A stretch of DNA of 64,000 nt. Origin: Coprinellus micaceus. Lineage: Eukaryota; Basidiomycota; Agaricomycetes; Agaricales; Psathyrellaceae. The position numbers and the translations under genes were made by a program. Shown in pieces: positions 1 through 11,625 of this stretch; within the stretch, counting starts at the first letter, position 1, and every line of letters begins with the position of its first letter. The stretch lies in assembly GCA_951394405.1 (NCBI GenBank), contig OX596338.1:1054001-1118000 (forward strand), read 5' to 3'. The notes under the pieces are model-generated. The model was not told the DNA's origin. It made no database searches and worked only from the letters and a program-made list of their open reading frames with translations.

Positions 1-2
1 GG

Positions 3-1474
3 TCCGCTAGGTGCATGAAGCGGTTCGCGAAGACGGGGTATGATGAGCAGGATACGACTTCAGCAATCTCCGACGTCTATTACTACTTCCGCAGCTATGA
101 GGTCTGGGAGATCTCTCCAAAAAGTGCGCCGTTCCTCACAGATGCATGGCCTTCCGCGAGACTAATATCATCATGCCTCAGCCCTCGAAAAACACAAGGG
201 CGAGATCATTTCCAAGATCGAGGTCCAAAAGCTCGACCGTATGAAGCGCGAGCGACGTGTAATTGTCGACAAGACGTACGAAGACTACAAGAAAGTGCTC
301 AGGCCCGAGGAGTGGGCCGGACTGCCTCCGTCTGACATCGTTACCTGCGAAGACGTCTTCTCCGAGTATATTGCCCAAGATACGCTCACTGATGTGAAGG
401 AGCTCGACCTCATCAAGGCTATGGCTGCCTTCCCCGAAGCCATCGACAACTGGCACTTCAACCGACAGAAGGAACTGTACGACCTTCTGCCAGGCGTCGA
501 GATTGAGGACGAGTACGTTGAGCTCGACGAGAAGGAGAGGGAGGGTCTGTCGGATGAAGAGATCGACAAGCGGACAAAGGAGCTACGCAGGGCGAAGAAG
601 GCATCGATGAAGGCGAAGATGGACGAACGGATGAAGCTCGCGCGAACGATGTTTAGCTGCATTTCGTGCAAGAACGGACGACACTCAGGACTTGCAGTGT
701 TTGGCTGGAAAGAAGCGTGTGTGCATATGGCCGGTAGCTACTCCCACTACTTCCATTCGAACTGGGAGTTCTGCAGCGTTGGGTACGCAGCAGCTTCCTC
801 GCTGATCTCCCAGCTGGGCCTGGACCCCGACACTGCGACGCTGGAGGAGGTGGATGCCAAGGACGCGAGGTTCCTCTGCATGAACTGCCCGACGAAATCG
901 CATAAGCGAGTGCAGGGAAGGAAGGCGTATACTTGGAGAGAGTGCGTGATGCATGCCGTGGAGAAGCAGGAAGACTTCACGCATGCGATTCCAACCTGTC
1001 TGCTCCTGTCGGAGGACGCGACGGCCTTCATCAGGTCCCACGAACTTCCCCATCCTGTTCCTCGGCGAGTCAACTGGTCCTGCAACCACTGCCCCGAGCA
1101 CCTCGAGAAAGCCGCAACGTTCAAGGACGCCGAGAAGCACGTCAAGGAGTCGCACGCCATCGAGAAGCCGGTCAAGGGTGTGGATGTGATCTACCTCCAC
1201 GGCAGATTCGAGCGGAACCATAATGGCAAGCGACGTCCAATCTTCCACTACGGCGTCGAGCCAACATGTCATCTGGTCTGCCAGCTATGTCGGCAAGGCA
1301 AGGTACGGCGGCTCTGGACTATTCAAGCACTCGTTCCCCATCTGTACCATTCGTGAGTCTCTTTGCACCTTCGATGCTCTGTATCGGTTACTGATTCGTC
1401 CCGGCCACAGACACGGAATTACCATGCCTCGGTCAACCAGAGATTACTCTAAAATCGAGGTGTACGCAACATGA
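3..1474 (+). CDS. hypothetical zinc-binding protein, C-terminal part (5' end outside window)
   Basis: The gene enters from the left edge. Exons read best as 3-123, 182-1352 and 1411-1474; both introns are 58 nt, GT-AG, phase-consistent and have CTAAT/CTGAT-like branch sites. The visible product is about 450 residues. It starts with an acidic, Tyr-rich stretch, has a Lys/Glu-rich charged middle, and ends with several Cys/His clusters: CISC, CMNC, CNHC with a following histidine, and a final CQLC...HLYHSH whose second half is only completed by the last exon. The clusters suggest zinc-finger-like modules, possibly protein- or DNA-binding. The style recalls the large Agaricomycete family of hypothetical proteins that often carry an N-terminal F-box, but that part lies outside the window, so the family call is inference. 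I do not assign a function. Confidence 0.6.
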
Positions 1475-1744
1475 ACACGGCCCATTATCATCCCATCTTT
1501 TGTCCTGCATGCATCTACACATTTCGTTCTGCCCTCATCATTCGCACCCTACTATGCCTCAATACCCACTGATCCTTGTAGAATATCAAATTTAGTGCTT
1601 CCTACCGACATCGTGTACCGACCCCAGATAGCTTTATCGTTACACCCCGCTTGTCTCGTTCCCATCTTCAGTGATCTCCAACGGTCCCACACGGAATGGG
1701 AGACCGTTCGCTAAGTCATCCTACGACTCCAGAAATCCTTCGTG

Positions 1745-2418
1745 TACCTCACCATAGATGGGTTTATCGACCTCCAAGGAGTTCACGAACTTAGCGCCCC
1801 CTTCCTTGAAACGCTCATCGTCTCGAGCTGGGGACTCCGCAATTCCCCCGGCGACCCCCTTGTCTGCTGGACTCGCGCTTCTCGCAAGTCTAACTTACCT
1901 ACATATCTCGCAAATACAGGACCGTCCAGTTGGTTATGTTTGTCGTCCTCCCTCGATTAAAAACCTTGGAGATCCACGACCGCTTCAAGCGGCTATTGGG
2001 GTCGACCTGCTGAGAACAGTGTACACGCATTCCTGCCTTGCATATCGACGCCGGTCCTTGAGACCTTCAACCTTATCTTCGTCTCACCGAAAATGCTTCA
2101 TTCTTCGTAAAACTCGACCGGGTGGGGCGGCAGAACCTTGGTAGCGTTGGGTTCTTCGGCCACGGGAAGGCAATAACGTTTGCATCCCGTCGATGACTTT
2201 ATGATGATGAGTGGACGGAGGGGTTCATTGATAGGTACGTTGGAAGTCTACCTGAATTCGAAGAAGACGCCATTGGCATTCGCCAGGACAAAGATATAGC
2301 TGAGCGGCGCTTCGATTGGCAGTCCGCCAGGGAGAGTATTCGGGTCACCTTAGATTTTTCGGGACCAACCGGGGTAAAGGTAGATGTGTTTGTGAGAGAC
2401 CTTTACATTTTATACTAG
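1745..2418 (+). pseudogene. decayed F-box/LRR-like gene remnant
   Basis: No continuous frame is present, but successive pieces in different frames resemble the intact F-box proteins further right. They include a SLTYLHISQIQ-like block near 1880-1925, a LKTLEIHDR block near 1955-1990, a FLPCISTPVLETFNLIF block near 2028-2085 and a C-terminal DEWTEGFIDRYVGSLPE-like block near 2200-2260. The order of the blocks matches the LRR-like body and C-terminus of the genes at 43423-45045 and 51756-53141. Frame changes and stops separate them, so this is a relic. Its 5' limit is not clear; the F-box itself was not recognised. Confidence 0.55.
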
Positions 2419-2823
2419 GGCCTTGGTATCATGTAAATACTGTGTGCAACTTTCATTGTGCGGTTCATAGAACGTCCACCCAGCTCACAATCTCCGAGAT
2501 GCTCCATACCCTACCATATCCCTCAGAATAAGCGCCCATGTGGCGTTTTTTGATGCCTGATCCGCTCCCGCCCCTTTCCACCTCCTGCCTTCAGACTTTA
2601 CTAGAGGCGTACCTTTGTATGTGCGAGAGAAAAGCTAGACGTTTTTCGGACCCGCTCGAAGTGGTCCTTGACGCCAAATTCAACCCTTCCTTTCTTCCCG
2701 TCGGCAGACGAAGGCCATGTGGGAAACCTGCGTTTTCATCGACCTGATTGGCCGGTCTCCCTTGACTATGGCCCTAGCGAAGTAAATCCTTTGTTGACGC
2801 CCGGGAAGTACCATATTATAATA
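2419..2823. other. gene-free spacer between F-box relic and guanine deaminase
   Basis: This stretch holds only short unsupported frames. It lies between the end of the F-box relic and the stop codon of the minus-strand guanine deaminase gene and probably includes that gene's 3' UTR. Confidence 0.4.
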
Positions 2824-4508
2824 TTACGTCGTGCTGGCAAAGTTCCTCCCCCCTATCCACCGGCCCTGGACGTAAACGCGATCGATATTTCTGTCGTCTC
2901 CGCAGAATAGGAACCTTTCCAGCCGCTCCTCCAAGTCCTTCTTCTGGACATCCTCAGCCGCCCCTTCATATTCCACCTTCTCTCCAGAGCCCCAGAGCCC
3001 AATTCGCTTCCCGCTCGGGCTTACGATCAGGGCATCGAAGCTCTTCCCAGGCGCAAACGACCCAATATGTTTCTCCAATTTACACAAGGACGCCCCACCC
3101 AAGGTGGCCAGGTAAAGGAGCGTTGGAATCGGAAGCTGCTTGTTCTCGAAATCACCTTTTTCCTTGACCACATCGTCGGGCGAGCTCGCGGCTTCAGCGG
3201 TGAACTGTAGCACCTTGCTCGCCATACTCGCATGCTGGATCTCTCCAAGAATACTCGTCGAGAATCCGCCTGACACATCCGTCCCCAGCCCAACCTTGAT
3301 CCCCTTATCCAGGAACTTCCCCACAGGCGCGATCCCGCTTCGCAGGTTGAAGTTACTCGTCGGGCAATGGCTGATCCCCGCACCCCTTTCCTGGATTAAG
3401 TCGACTTCCCCAGGCGTCAAATGCACAGCATGGGCGAGGATTGTGCCCTCCCTCAGCAAGCCGAATTGGTCGTATACCCCTGCATAGCTACCGGCTTCAG
3501 GGAAGAGCTTGTTCGTATACGCCACCTCTGCCGGGTTCTCGGAGATGTGCGTTTGGATGAGGAGGTTGGGGTCGGATTTGGCTATCTCGCCAAGGGATGA
3601 CAGGAGCGGTGCAGTGCAGGAGATGGCGAAACGGGGCGTGAGAATGGGTTGGACCAGGGGCTGCGGTGTGCCGGCAGCGGTGTGGATGGAAGATGAGGCT
3701 GGGAGGGAGCGGATGTAGGAGAGTATAGCGTGGGTGTTAGAGATGGAGTCTTCGGAGGAGTCCTCGGTGTAGTAGGACGGGCAGTCGTGGTTCATGTTGC
3801 ATTTCTAGAGCAACGTTAGGCGCCTGCACTGTATTGAAAGCGAGCGTACGTACCCCGATGAACCCACGCTGACCGTAGGCATGGACAGTGTCTGCTAGTA
3901 CTTTGCTTGCTTCTACGTGGAGTGTGGCGTAATAACATGCCGTTGTAGTCTGGCACAAAATGAGCGAGGTGAACTCAACGAGGAAGCAAGCGGCCTCACC
4001 CCTGCATTAATGAAGGTCTGTACGACATGTTGGTAGATCCGCTTCGCGAATGCTACGTCCTTGAACTTTGCTTCCATTGGGAATGTAACATTGGCGAGCC
4101 AGTCGAGTAGTTCATACTGTTGGCCGCTGGTGGTCTTTGTCAGAATCGAGGGGTTTCTAAGGTAATGCTTTCAGGGGTAACCTACGTTCCAATGTTGGGT
4201 ACTTGGGGTGCATGCTGGACGTTCGGTGAGCGACTCGCGTTGGGTCAACTAGCAAGTGGACTCACTGTATGGGTATCCACGAAACCGGGTAACAAGAATT
4301 CTCCTTCTTTCAGCTCTACGAGTTCCTCATCGCCGCAGTCATACTTGGCTAACGTCGACTCGAGGTCGTGTGAGGCCACGTCTCCTTCCATCCATTCGAT
4401 ATTTCCTGAAGGTCCGACCGCCAAGAGGCATCTTGGATGAGCATCGTACGACGTTAGAGTCTGGGGGTTGACGACTGCGCCGTAGAAGATGACAATTCGG
4501 CCTGACAT
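2824..4508 (-). CDS. guanine deaminase
   Basis: Guanine deaminase converts guanine to xanthine and ammonia in the cytosol, a purine salvage/catabolism step. The minus-strand model has five exons: 4508-4266, 4214-4186, 4126-4000, 3949-3854 and 3804-2824. All junctions are GT-AG and in phase, giving 491 aa, normal for the family. It is an amidohydrolase (TIM barrel). The zinc-binding HxH sits in GFVDTHTHAPQ (H80, H82) and is split between exons 1 and 2. Downstream are the conserved TTACYYATLH region, QTHISEN, LAHAVHLT and the metal-ligand Asp in GLGTDVSGG. The start was chosen at the ATG before SGRIVIFYGAVV; an upstream in-frame ATG at 4565 would add 19 residues that do not look conserved. The gene is divergent from the SAC phosphatase gene. 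Confidence 0.9.
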
Positions 4509-5304
4509 GGTTGCGAGTGCTACTTGGCGGGGTGAACGGAACGAAATGAGAGATGACAGGGCCACACACCTCTGAATCTATATGTAGGTCTCCGAGATAA
4601 ATGGCGTTCCGAATGCTTGTGAGGTCGCCGCTTATCTGTAGGCCAAGCACGCTTAAAGGAGAGGGGAGGTTACGATAATGACGCTACGCCGATAAGCATG
4701 GTTATGTAGCCGCTCCCGCCACCTGCCGCGTGTGGGGGTACCCTGGCCCATATGCCAAACCCTGCAGTACCGGATCGGCCTGTTGACTGGTCCGACAACG
4801 GGGATGAGATGGTGGCGGAAAGCAAGGGCCAAGATAGGGGCTTTTTAGAATAATCCATTGCGTGACTTGTCGACCATGCAATTTGGAGAACACAGCTGCC
4901 ACCCTGCTATCTCTACAGTACATTTTCGGGTGACGATACTCATTTCACATAGGCGCCCGATCGTGATAGAGAAGACCAGGGCTGCCAACGGGAGCATCGC
5001 GGGCGTCAGTTGCGCCAAGCCCGAGCGGAGGTGTGACGCCATCGATACAGTGACAGGATCGCCTCTTCTACCCCAACCACCACTTGACTCTACCACACTT
5101 GGGGAATAGATGATCTAGAAGGTTGAAAAGACGACGTAACCTGCCCCCTTCACTTCACCTACCATCGACCCCCTCCACCAGGTTCCACGACCGTCGATCT
5201 GTTGAACCTGTACAACTGGGGCACCCTCAGTGGAGGCTATCTTTCTCTTTTGACCTCGTCGACCACGCCCCATACACAAGGGCAGTAAGGACCTCGACTA
5301 TCTG
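4509..5304. promoter_or_regulatory. divergent intergenic region shared by guanine deaminase and SAC phosphatase genes
   Basis: These 796 bp separate two start codons pointing away from each other and must hold both promoters. I see no clear TATA box or other named element. Short open frames here have no recognisable protein content. Confidence 0.35.
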
Positions 5305-8300
5305 ATGAAAAAGTTCTTCGCAAAGGCCTCCAAGCCGTTCGCAATCAATCCCGAGCTCGCAAACGACCCTTCCGCGAAGAAGGCATCCAAGAATGGGTAT
5401 TCGACGAGTACGAAGCCCAACGTCGATGCAGGCAGCACACCCCACATAACGACGGGCTTGCAGCCCAAGTATACCGTTCCAGCAGTCCCACATCCTTGCC
5501 CACACGACCACCTCGCGATTGGGATTGTTCAGGAGGGCCTGCTGATCCGGCCCTACGATCCCAGGACCCCGAAGAAGGTACCAAACCCAGGGCCCGCTTC
5601 GTTCTTGAAGGTCTCCTGGAAAACGGGGGAAGTGGTTGAACTTCACTGGAATGGGGACCGTCGCGCGAGGGGCGATTCAGGGGCATCCGAAGCTGCGGCT
5701 TTACTCGAGAAGGTGGATTGGGACGAGGCAGTTATCGTCTACGGAATTGTCGGGGTGCTGGAGCTGTTCTCATGTATGTATCCTCTCTACCTTGGAATTT
5801 GGTTTGCTGACATGTCCCAAGGCTCTTATCTCCTTATAATCAGCTCCAGAGAAGAAGTTGGGAACGGTGTGTATCTTGAGGACTGTAACGGCTATCCAAT
5901 CTGACTTGCTATCAGTTCTCGACCCATCATACACAGTGTACTGTGTGAATGGCGTCACAGCGATCCCCTTGGTCGAGGAGCGAGCACGAACTGCGTTCAC
6001 CTATCTGGCGTCACGAAATGCCGCCCTCGCTCGTCCATCTCTCCTCATTCCACCCTCCGAACCCGTCATGAGCCCTGGAGATGTCACAACCGGACCCCCT
6101 CTATCCTCATCTCCCCGAGTCCAATTTTCCATGCACCCCGACGTCAAGATTATGACGCCCAAGCTCACCCCCTCATCAACCGCGGAAGACGGCGAATCCA
6201 TCGAGCGGCCGTCTTCCGCCCTCTCATTCCAATCCGACCTATCCACACCCTCGTCTGAGAACTCTATCGCTACCTCCCCTGTGTTCAAAACACTCGCATC
6301 TCGGCTATCCTTCTGGAGCCGTCTGTCTAAGCGTACCGGGTCCACCGACGGACAAACTCCTAACTTCTCAGAGTTCCCGCTCGTGGACGTCATTCAGCCG
6401 ACAAGCCTTGCGGAGGAGAGGGAGGCGCTGGATAGAATGATGGAGGAACAGGAGGAGCCCGCGAAGGTTGTCGAGGCGATCGTCAACGCGACCGCGCCTC
6501 CCCCCAGCAGCGCAGAAGAGAAGCACAAGGAGCTAGAGGAGAAGGTGGTCAGAGAGTGCATCAGGGAACTGACCAAGGGTGGCATGTATTTCGCTTATAC
6601 GTTCGACCTCACGCGGTCCCTGCAGCACAAGCAGGAACAGGTTGCCAAGTCGCAGAAGCGAAACGACCTCCTGCAGGGTCTTGGTGCGATATCCCCTCCC
6701 CCTGCGACTTCCAGCCGGATCTCTTACCATCCGAAGCTGGATGGTAGGGAAGTCGCGCCCTTGGCTGAGCCGAATCCCACTCTCCCGCTGTGGAGAAGGG
6801 TCGATAGGCAGTTCTGGTGGAACGAGTGTATGGCGAAGCCCTTCATTGATGCTGGCGTGCATCCCTATGTTCTACCGATCATGCAAGGGTACTTTCAGGC
6901 TGCGGTACTCCCTATCCCTGTGAATGACGAGGGAATCAAGGTGGAGGGAGAGGATTTCGGAGAGGAGGAAGTAATCATGGCGGATTATATCGTTGTCTCG
7001 AGAAGATCAAGATATAGGGCTGGATTGCGGTATCAGAGGAGAGGTGTAGATGAGGAAGCGCACGTGGCGAACTTTGTAGAAACGGAGGCTATCATGAGGA
7101 TTGAGGTGTGCGGTATCTTGTTCCATTCACCTAACCCAAGCCTGATGTTGGAATAGAGGGGGAAGCAGCAGAATGTGTTTAGCTATGTGCAGATTCGGGG
7201 CTCTAGTAAGCCCGCTGTAGTTATCAGGCTTGGGCATCCAGACTAACGGGCACACCTCAGTACCACTCTTCTGGACGCAGTCTGGGTACAGTCTGAAACC
7301 GCCACCTGTCCTGGCCCCCGACAGTACACACGATCAGAATTTGGAAGCTCTATCGAAACACTTCAAGAGGACATTGCCTTTATACGGCCCGCACGTTCGT
7401 ACTTTCCTAGTCTTTCGTCGCTATGTAGAGTGTCGACCTATTGCCAGACTATCGTCAATCTCGCTGAGCAGGGAGGAAGGGAAGGCGCTATCACGCAGGC
7501 GTATCGCGAGTATGCGGTCGGGTTCAATGACAAGGATGTCAAGTGCGTGGATTCAGTCCCATCCGTATCTTACTGATACCCACCGCCGCCATAATATTTT
7601 TTAGCTATTGCGAATACGACTTCCACAAAGAAACGAAAGGCATGAAGTACGAAAATATCATCAACCTCGTGTCGTCCATGGAGAAGGTCTTCGCCTCCCA
7701 AGGGTACCTGTGGATCTCCGATCATACTGCCCTATCACACCAGAAGGGTGTGTTCCGAGTGAATTGTATAGATTGCTTGGATAGGACGAACGTGGTGCAA
7801 TCCGCCTTTGCACGGTATGTACTGGCGCAACAGCTGGGCGCTGTGGCGGTGAGGAGCCCGATGGTTGGGGAGAGGAGTGAGGTCGATTTGATTTTCAATG
7901 ATGGTGGGTGTAACTGTATTCGACAATTTATCTGGAGGAACTGACGTAGGTGCTTGGATAGTGTGGGCAAACAACGGAGACGCGATCAGTCGAGCATAGT
8001 GAGTGGCTTCACCGGATCTATGGTCCGCGCCTGACCATGGCGTTCCCGAACGTATGTAGCGCTGGAACGTCCGCTCTGAAGGGCGATTTTACTCGGACAG
8101 GCAAGCGCGACCTCAGCGGGATGCTGAACGATGGCGTCAACTCCCTCGCAAGGTTAGCCTTTAACCTCTCCTTCCCACCCACCTTCTCGTGAATTAATTC
8201 CTGTCTTCCTCCGACTTTCCAGGATGTACACGGCTACATTCGGCGACTGGTTCTCCCAAGCCGTCATCGACTTTATGCTGGGGTACCGAACAAAGGCCGT

Positions 8301-10081
8301 CTTTTCTGAGTTCCTTCTGAAGCTCCAGTCCACAGACCCTAGGGATCTTATCAGGCTTTCGAAGATTCGGGCTGAGGCAGTCGCAACCTGCGCCTCGAGG
8401 GTCTTGCCTGAGGGTGAGCATCTACGGTCAGGGTGGACGCTCTTCGCGCCAGAGGATGTGAATGTGAAAGTCGGACTAAAGTTTGAGGAGAAAGTTTTGC
8501 TCCTAGTACGTGGTGTTCTGGGGATTTCCTCGGGTTCCTGCTGCTTTTTACTTCCTGCTAAGGCTAATGTTACGGTGCCTTTTGCAGTCTTCGAGGGCGT
8601 TATACATCGTTGTTCGTATTCCCGTCTGTGACCATGGCGATGATAAGGTTAGCCTGACCCACTGCCCACAGAGCTTCGACTACACCCTCGAGAAGGTCAA
8701 ACTGTATATCCGTGTACCTTTGGGTGATATAGTCGGTATAACCAAGGGTACGTACATCTCGTTCACCTGTAATTCCGCGTGTTCTAACTCCGCGCCGCGT
8801 ACACAGGCGCCTACATCCTCTCACCACTTGAAGAATCCAGTCGAGACCCAGAGCAGAATTACGGCTTCACGATAGCCTGGCTCACGCAGCGCGAGGAGTC
8901 GAGAGTAACGAGTTACTCCGTTAGAAACGATCTAAGCCTGCCGCTCGCGAGGTCCAACACCGCCGGTGCGGACAGTTTGCCCAACTCTCCTTTGAGCCCG
9001 GGGCCCGGACGTCGAGCCTCGAGGTCGTCGTTCTCTTCCCAAGCAAGCGGAGGCCTGAGGTACCCTGGAAGCCCTGTCGGCGGCGGCCTCGCTACTAGAA
9101 GCTTGGGTAGGAGGAACACCATGCCTCCTTTGTCGCCTGGGTCGGGAACTGTGACGACTGCTACGGTTTCCTCGGTCGTCGCGCCTTCCTCTGGTTTTGG
9201 AAGCTTCTTCACCATGAAGACCAAGAAATCCAATGCAATCTCCGGGACAGATAATCCGTCTGGTTCTGCTTCTGGGAAGGGTAAGAAACCGGAAGACTTA
9301 CTCAGTAGCGCGGAGAAGTCGTTCGCTGCGTTCAAAGTTCTACCGGTCGACCCTGCGAGGATACGAAGGGCGAGTAGTAGTGTGACCCCGTACTCAGACG
9401 TCTCGGATGAGGTGGCGGGGGCGGGGACATGTAGGGAGGCGGCGAAAGCGATTGTGGAGACGATCTATAGAGCTTGTGAGGACGCGGGAAGTGGAGGCGC
9501 CACTGGGTTTGTGGAGGAGGAAGACATTGTGAGGTGAGTACCGTTTTCGGTCGTTCCTACTTTTGGGTTATCCTCGTGGTTCTCGATTCTCCTCGCCCGT
9601 ATCGTTTCCCGCATATTCGAGGCGCGGTTCTGGCACGTTCAGTGGTTTCCCAGTGCATGCGAGCGACGTTTCGCCTGCATTGTGCCGCCCTGGGACTTCC
9701 TTTACGAGGTGTTTCTCCGGCATTTATGTCGCGTTGTCAAGCATTTGACTTCGCCTTCGGATGACTTTGGACTGATGTGAATCACCGTCCAATTACTGAT
9801 TGGTGTTCTCGTCTTCCGTCGTCTTCTTTTCATCTTACCACATCCACCGGCGCTTCTTTTGCCTGGCACTCATTTGAGTGATACGCATCGGGTGACTGTA
9901 CGCCCAGGTTTCAAGCACTATTTCATTGATCATTTTCATCTCGACTCTACTTCGAAACAATCTCCGGGTTCCTTTAATGCTGACTTGGTCTTGCTACAGT
10001 CTCGCCGAAGCCCAGAGAATGACGAGCATGTTTGCGAAGATGGAGTATGGGCTGAAGAGGCTGCTTTGGCTAGGGGGCTGA
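5305..10081 (+). CDS. SAC-domain phosphoinositide phosphatase, INPP5F/Sac2-like
   Basis: It likely dephosphorylates phosphoinositides on endosomal or plasma membranes. Fourteen exons fit: 5305-5773, 5822-5866, 5916-7105, 7157-7205, 7261-7394, 7448-7542, 7605-7903, 7962-7998, 8060-8152, 8223-8505, 8588-8611, 8672-8747, 8807-9533 and 10000-10081, giving 1200 aa. The SAC domain starts with VYGIVGVLELF and runs through VANFVETEAI, RGSIPLFWTQ and YDFHKETKGM to the catalytic CX5R motif in NCIDCLDRTN (C715-R721). An insert of about 200 low-complexity Ser/Pro-rich residues lies in the N-terminal half. After the SAC domain, LEKVKLY...DIVGITKG and YGFTIAWLTQRE match the hSac2 homology region of INPP5F. 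A Ser-rich tail ends in a conserved block with MEYGLKRLLWLGG. Oddities are an AAG acceptor for exon 2 and a long last intron (466 nt) that could hide another exon. Confidence 0.82.
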
Positions 10082-11625
10082 TCGCCCCGTGCCCGTCGCC
10101 TGGAACTCGGGGTTGGTGGGGACTCGGATATGAATCCAGTTTGAGGGGTCTCGCAAAGGAACAAGGACACTGCCTGCTGCATTACTTGGATGGACCGCGG
10201 ACCGCGATGGTAGCATAACAATACAAGGACAGTTTTGGCGCCTGCACCTCAATTTGGTAGAAACGGGAACGCTGAGGCTAAGGCCATTGTGGCGGCGGGT
10301 GATGCCAATGTAACTCTGTATGTACAGTATGTGTGGCTTGTAGGTATATTTGGCTCGTTTGAGCTTGTGCCCTGGTGCTGCTATTTTTCGTAATGATTTG
10401 TTGACGACCACTTATGTACTTGTATTTCAATTTCCGTTATTTGTTATCGGCGAAGGGGATGTGGCGGCTTGAGGCGGAGCAGAAGGATACCGGGAAGGAC
10501 TTACATATCAAGACTCTAGGGTCAACCCACCACCTGGATAGGTGTGTTATCACAGCGAGAATCGTCGAACGAGCTTGGGTGTCGCGGTCCCTCGTGTTTA
10601 GATCAAACACGCCATGCCGCGGACTGATATCGAACGTTTCCGGCCTCAAGGTCCCTTCAGCTCATGGGAAGGCGCCCTGTCTATCCTCCATCCTGCCTGA
10701 ATGGTTACAGGCTATTCGTGGTCCTTCAGACGAGGTGATAACCCTTGTCAGTCTGAACCCACTTGAAACCCGAGAGACCTGGAGTCTAGGTGAGCCTAAA
10801 GACTGTACTATAGCCGGATTTGCCTTCTCTGGCTAGTCGAGGGGGTCCTTTTCGAGCGTTGTCTGAGCCAATGGCAGACGGGCGTCTCTGAAGCTATAGA
10901 GTCGGCGGCGTGTTGATCCACCCGCGGCACCGGGCTTTCGGTGAATCAATTCAGGACTTCAGCGCCGCTACTCGTAAATGACATGTCAAAATCTGGGATA
11001 ATTCATTAGGAACACGAGACGTACCAACGTTGCACTTCTCATCGGGGGAGGAGGTGTCGCGTGAGGCAAAGCGGGGTGCCCAAAAAAGCGCATCTGCCCC
11101 CTGTTCGCTTCGACACGCTGGCAGGTGTGCATCCAGGCATACACCTGGTGATTGCAACTGCCAGCGTCTCCTTCTGACAGAAGTGTCCCAGATTACCATC
11201 CAAGCGAGATAAGGTGTATGTCAAATTCCCCACATCCTGGCGGTAGGTTCTAGGGAGGTTCTTCTAGGGTTTCGAGTACCTCAGAGTCCCTATGGCAGCG
11301 TTCGCAGGCCCAGGACTTGGAACTTGGCAACGGCAACAATCTGGGGGAGGTGAGAGTCGGAAGAGAAGACTGAGAATGTAGATGTGCACGTGTGTAGGAT
11401 TTTGTTTGGCAACAATAGTTTCTGTTCCCGGCGATCATCGCAAGGTCTCCCTTTCCCCTCATTCCTATGATATGCCCACATCCTATACCCCAGTAATCCG
11501 ACACATTCAAGTCTAGCTACATTCAAGTAGTCACCCTCACGCTGGCCGTACCACTGATACCCACCGCCACCACCACCCCCCGGCAACCAACCCTCGGGCG
11601 ATTTCACGTAATCCCCCCGCCAGCC
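10082..11625. other. gene-free interval
   Basis: This 1.5-kb interval between the SAC phosphatase stop and the LIM protein start shows no frame with recognisable content. A 140-codon frame at 10414-10836 has no domain, no coding-like composition and no splice support. The interval probably contains the 3' UTR of the first gene and the CT-rich promoter and leader of the second (11500-11625). Confidence 0.4.

Noticed and set aside
10414..10836. 140-codon open frame as a gene
   Set aside because: No domain, no similarity within the window, no splice signals and no ordinary composition; GC-rich fungal DNA gives many such frames.
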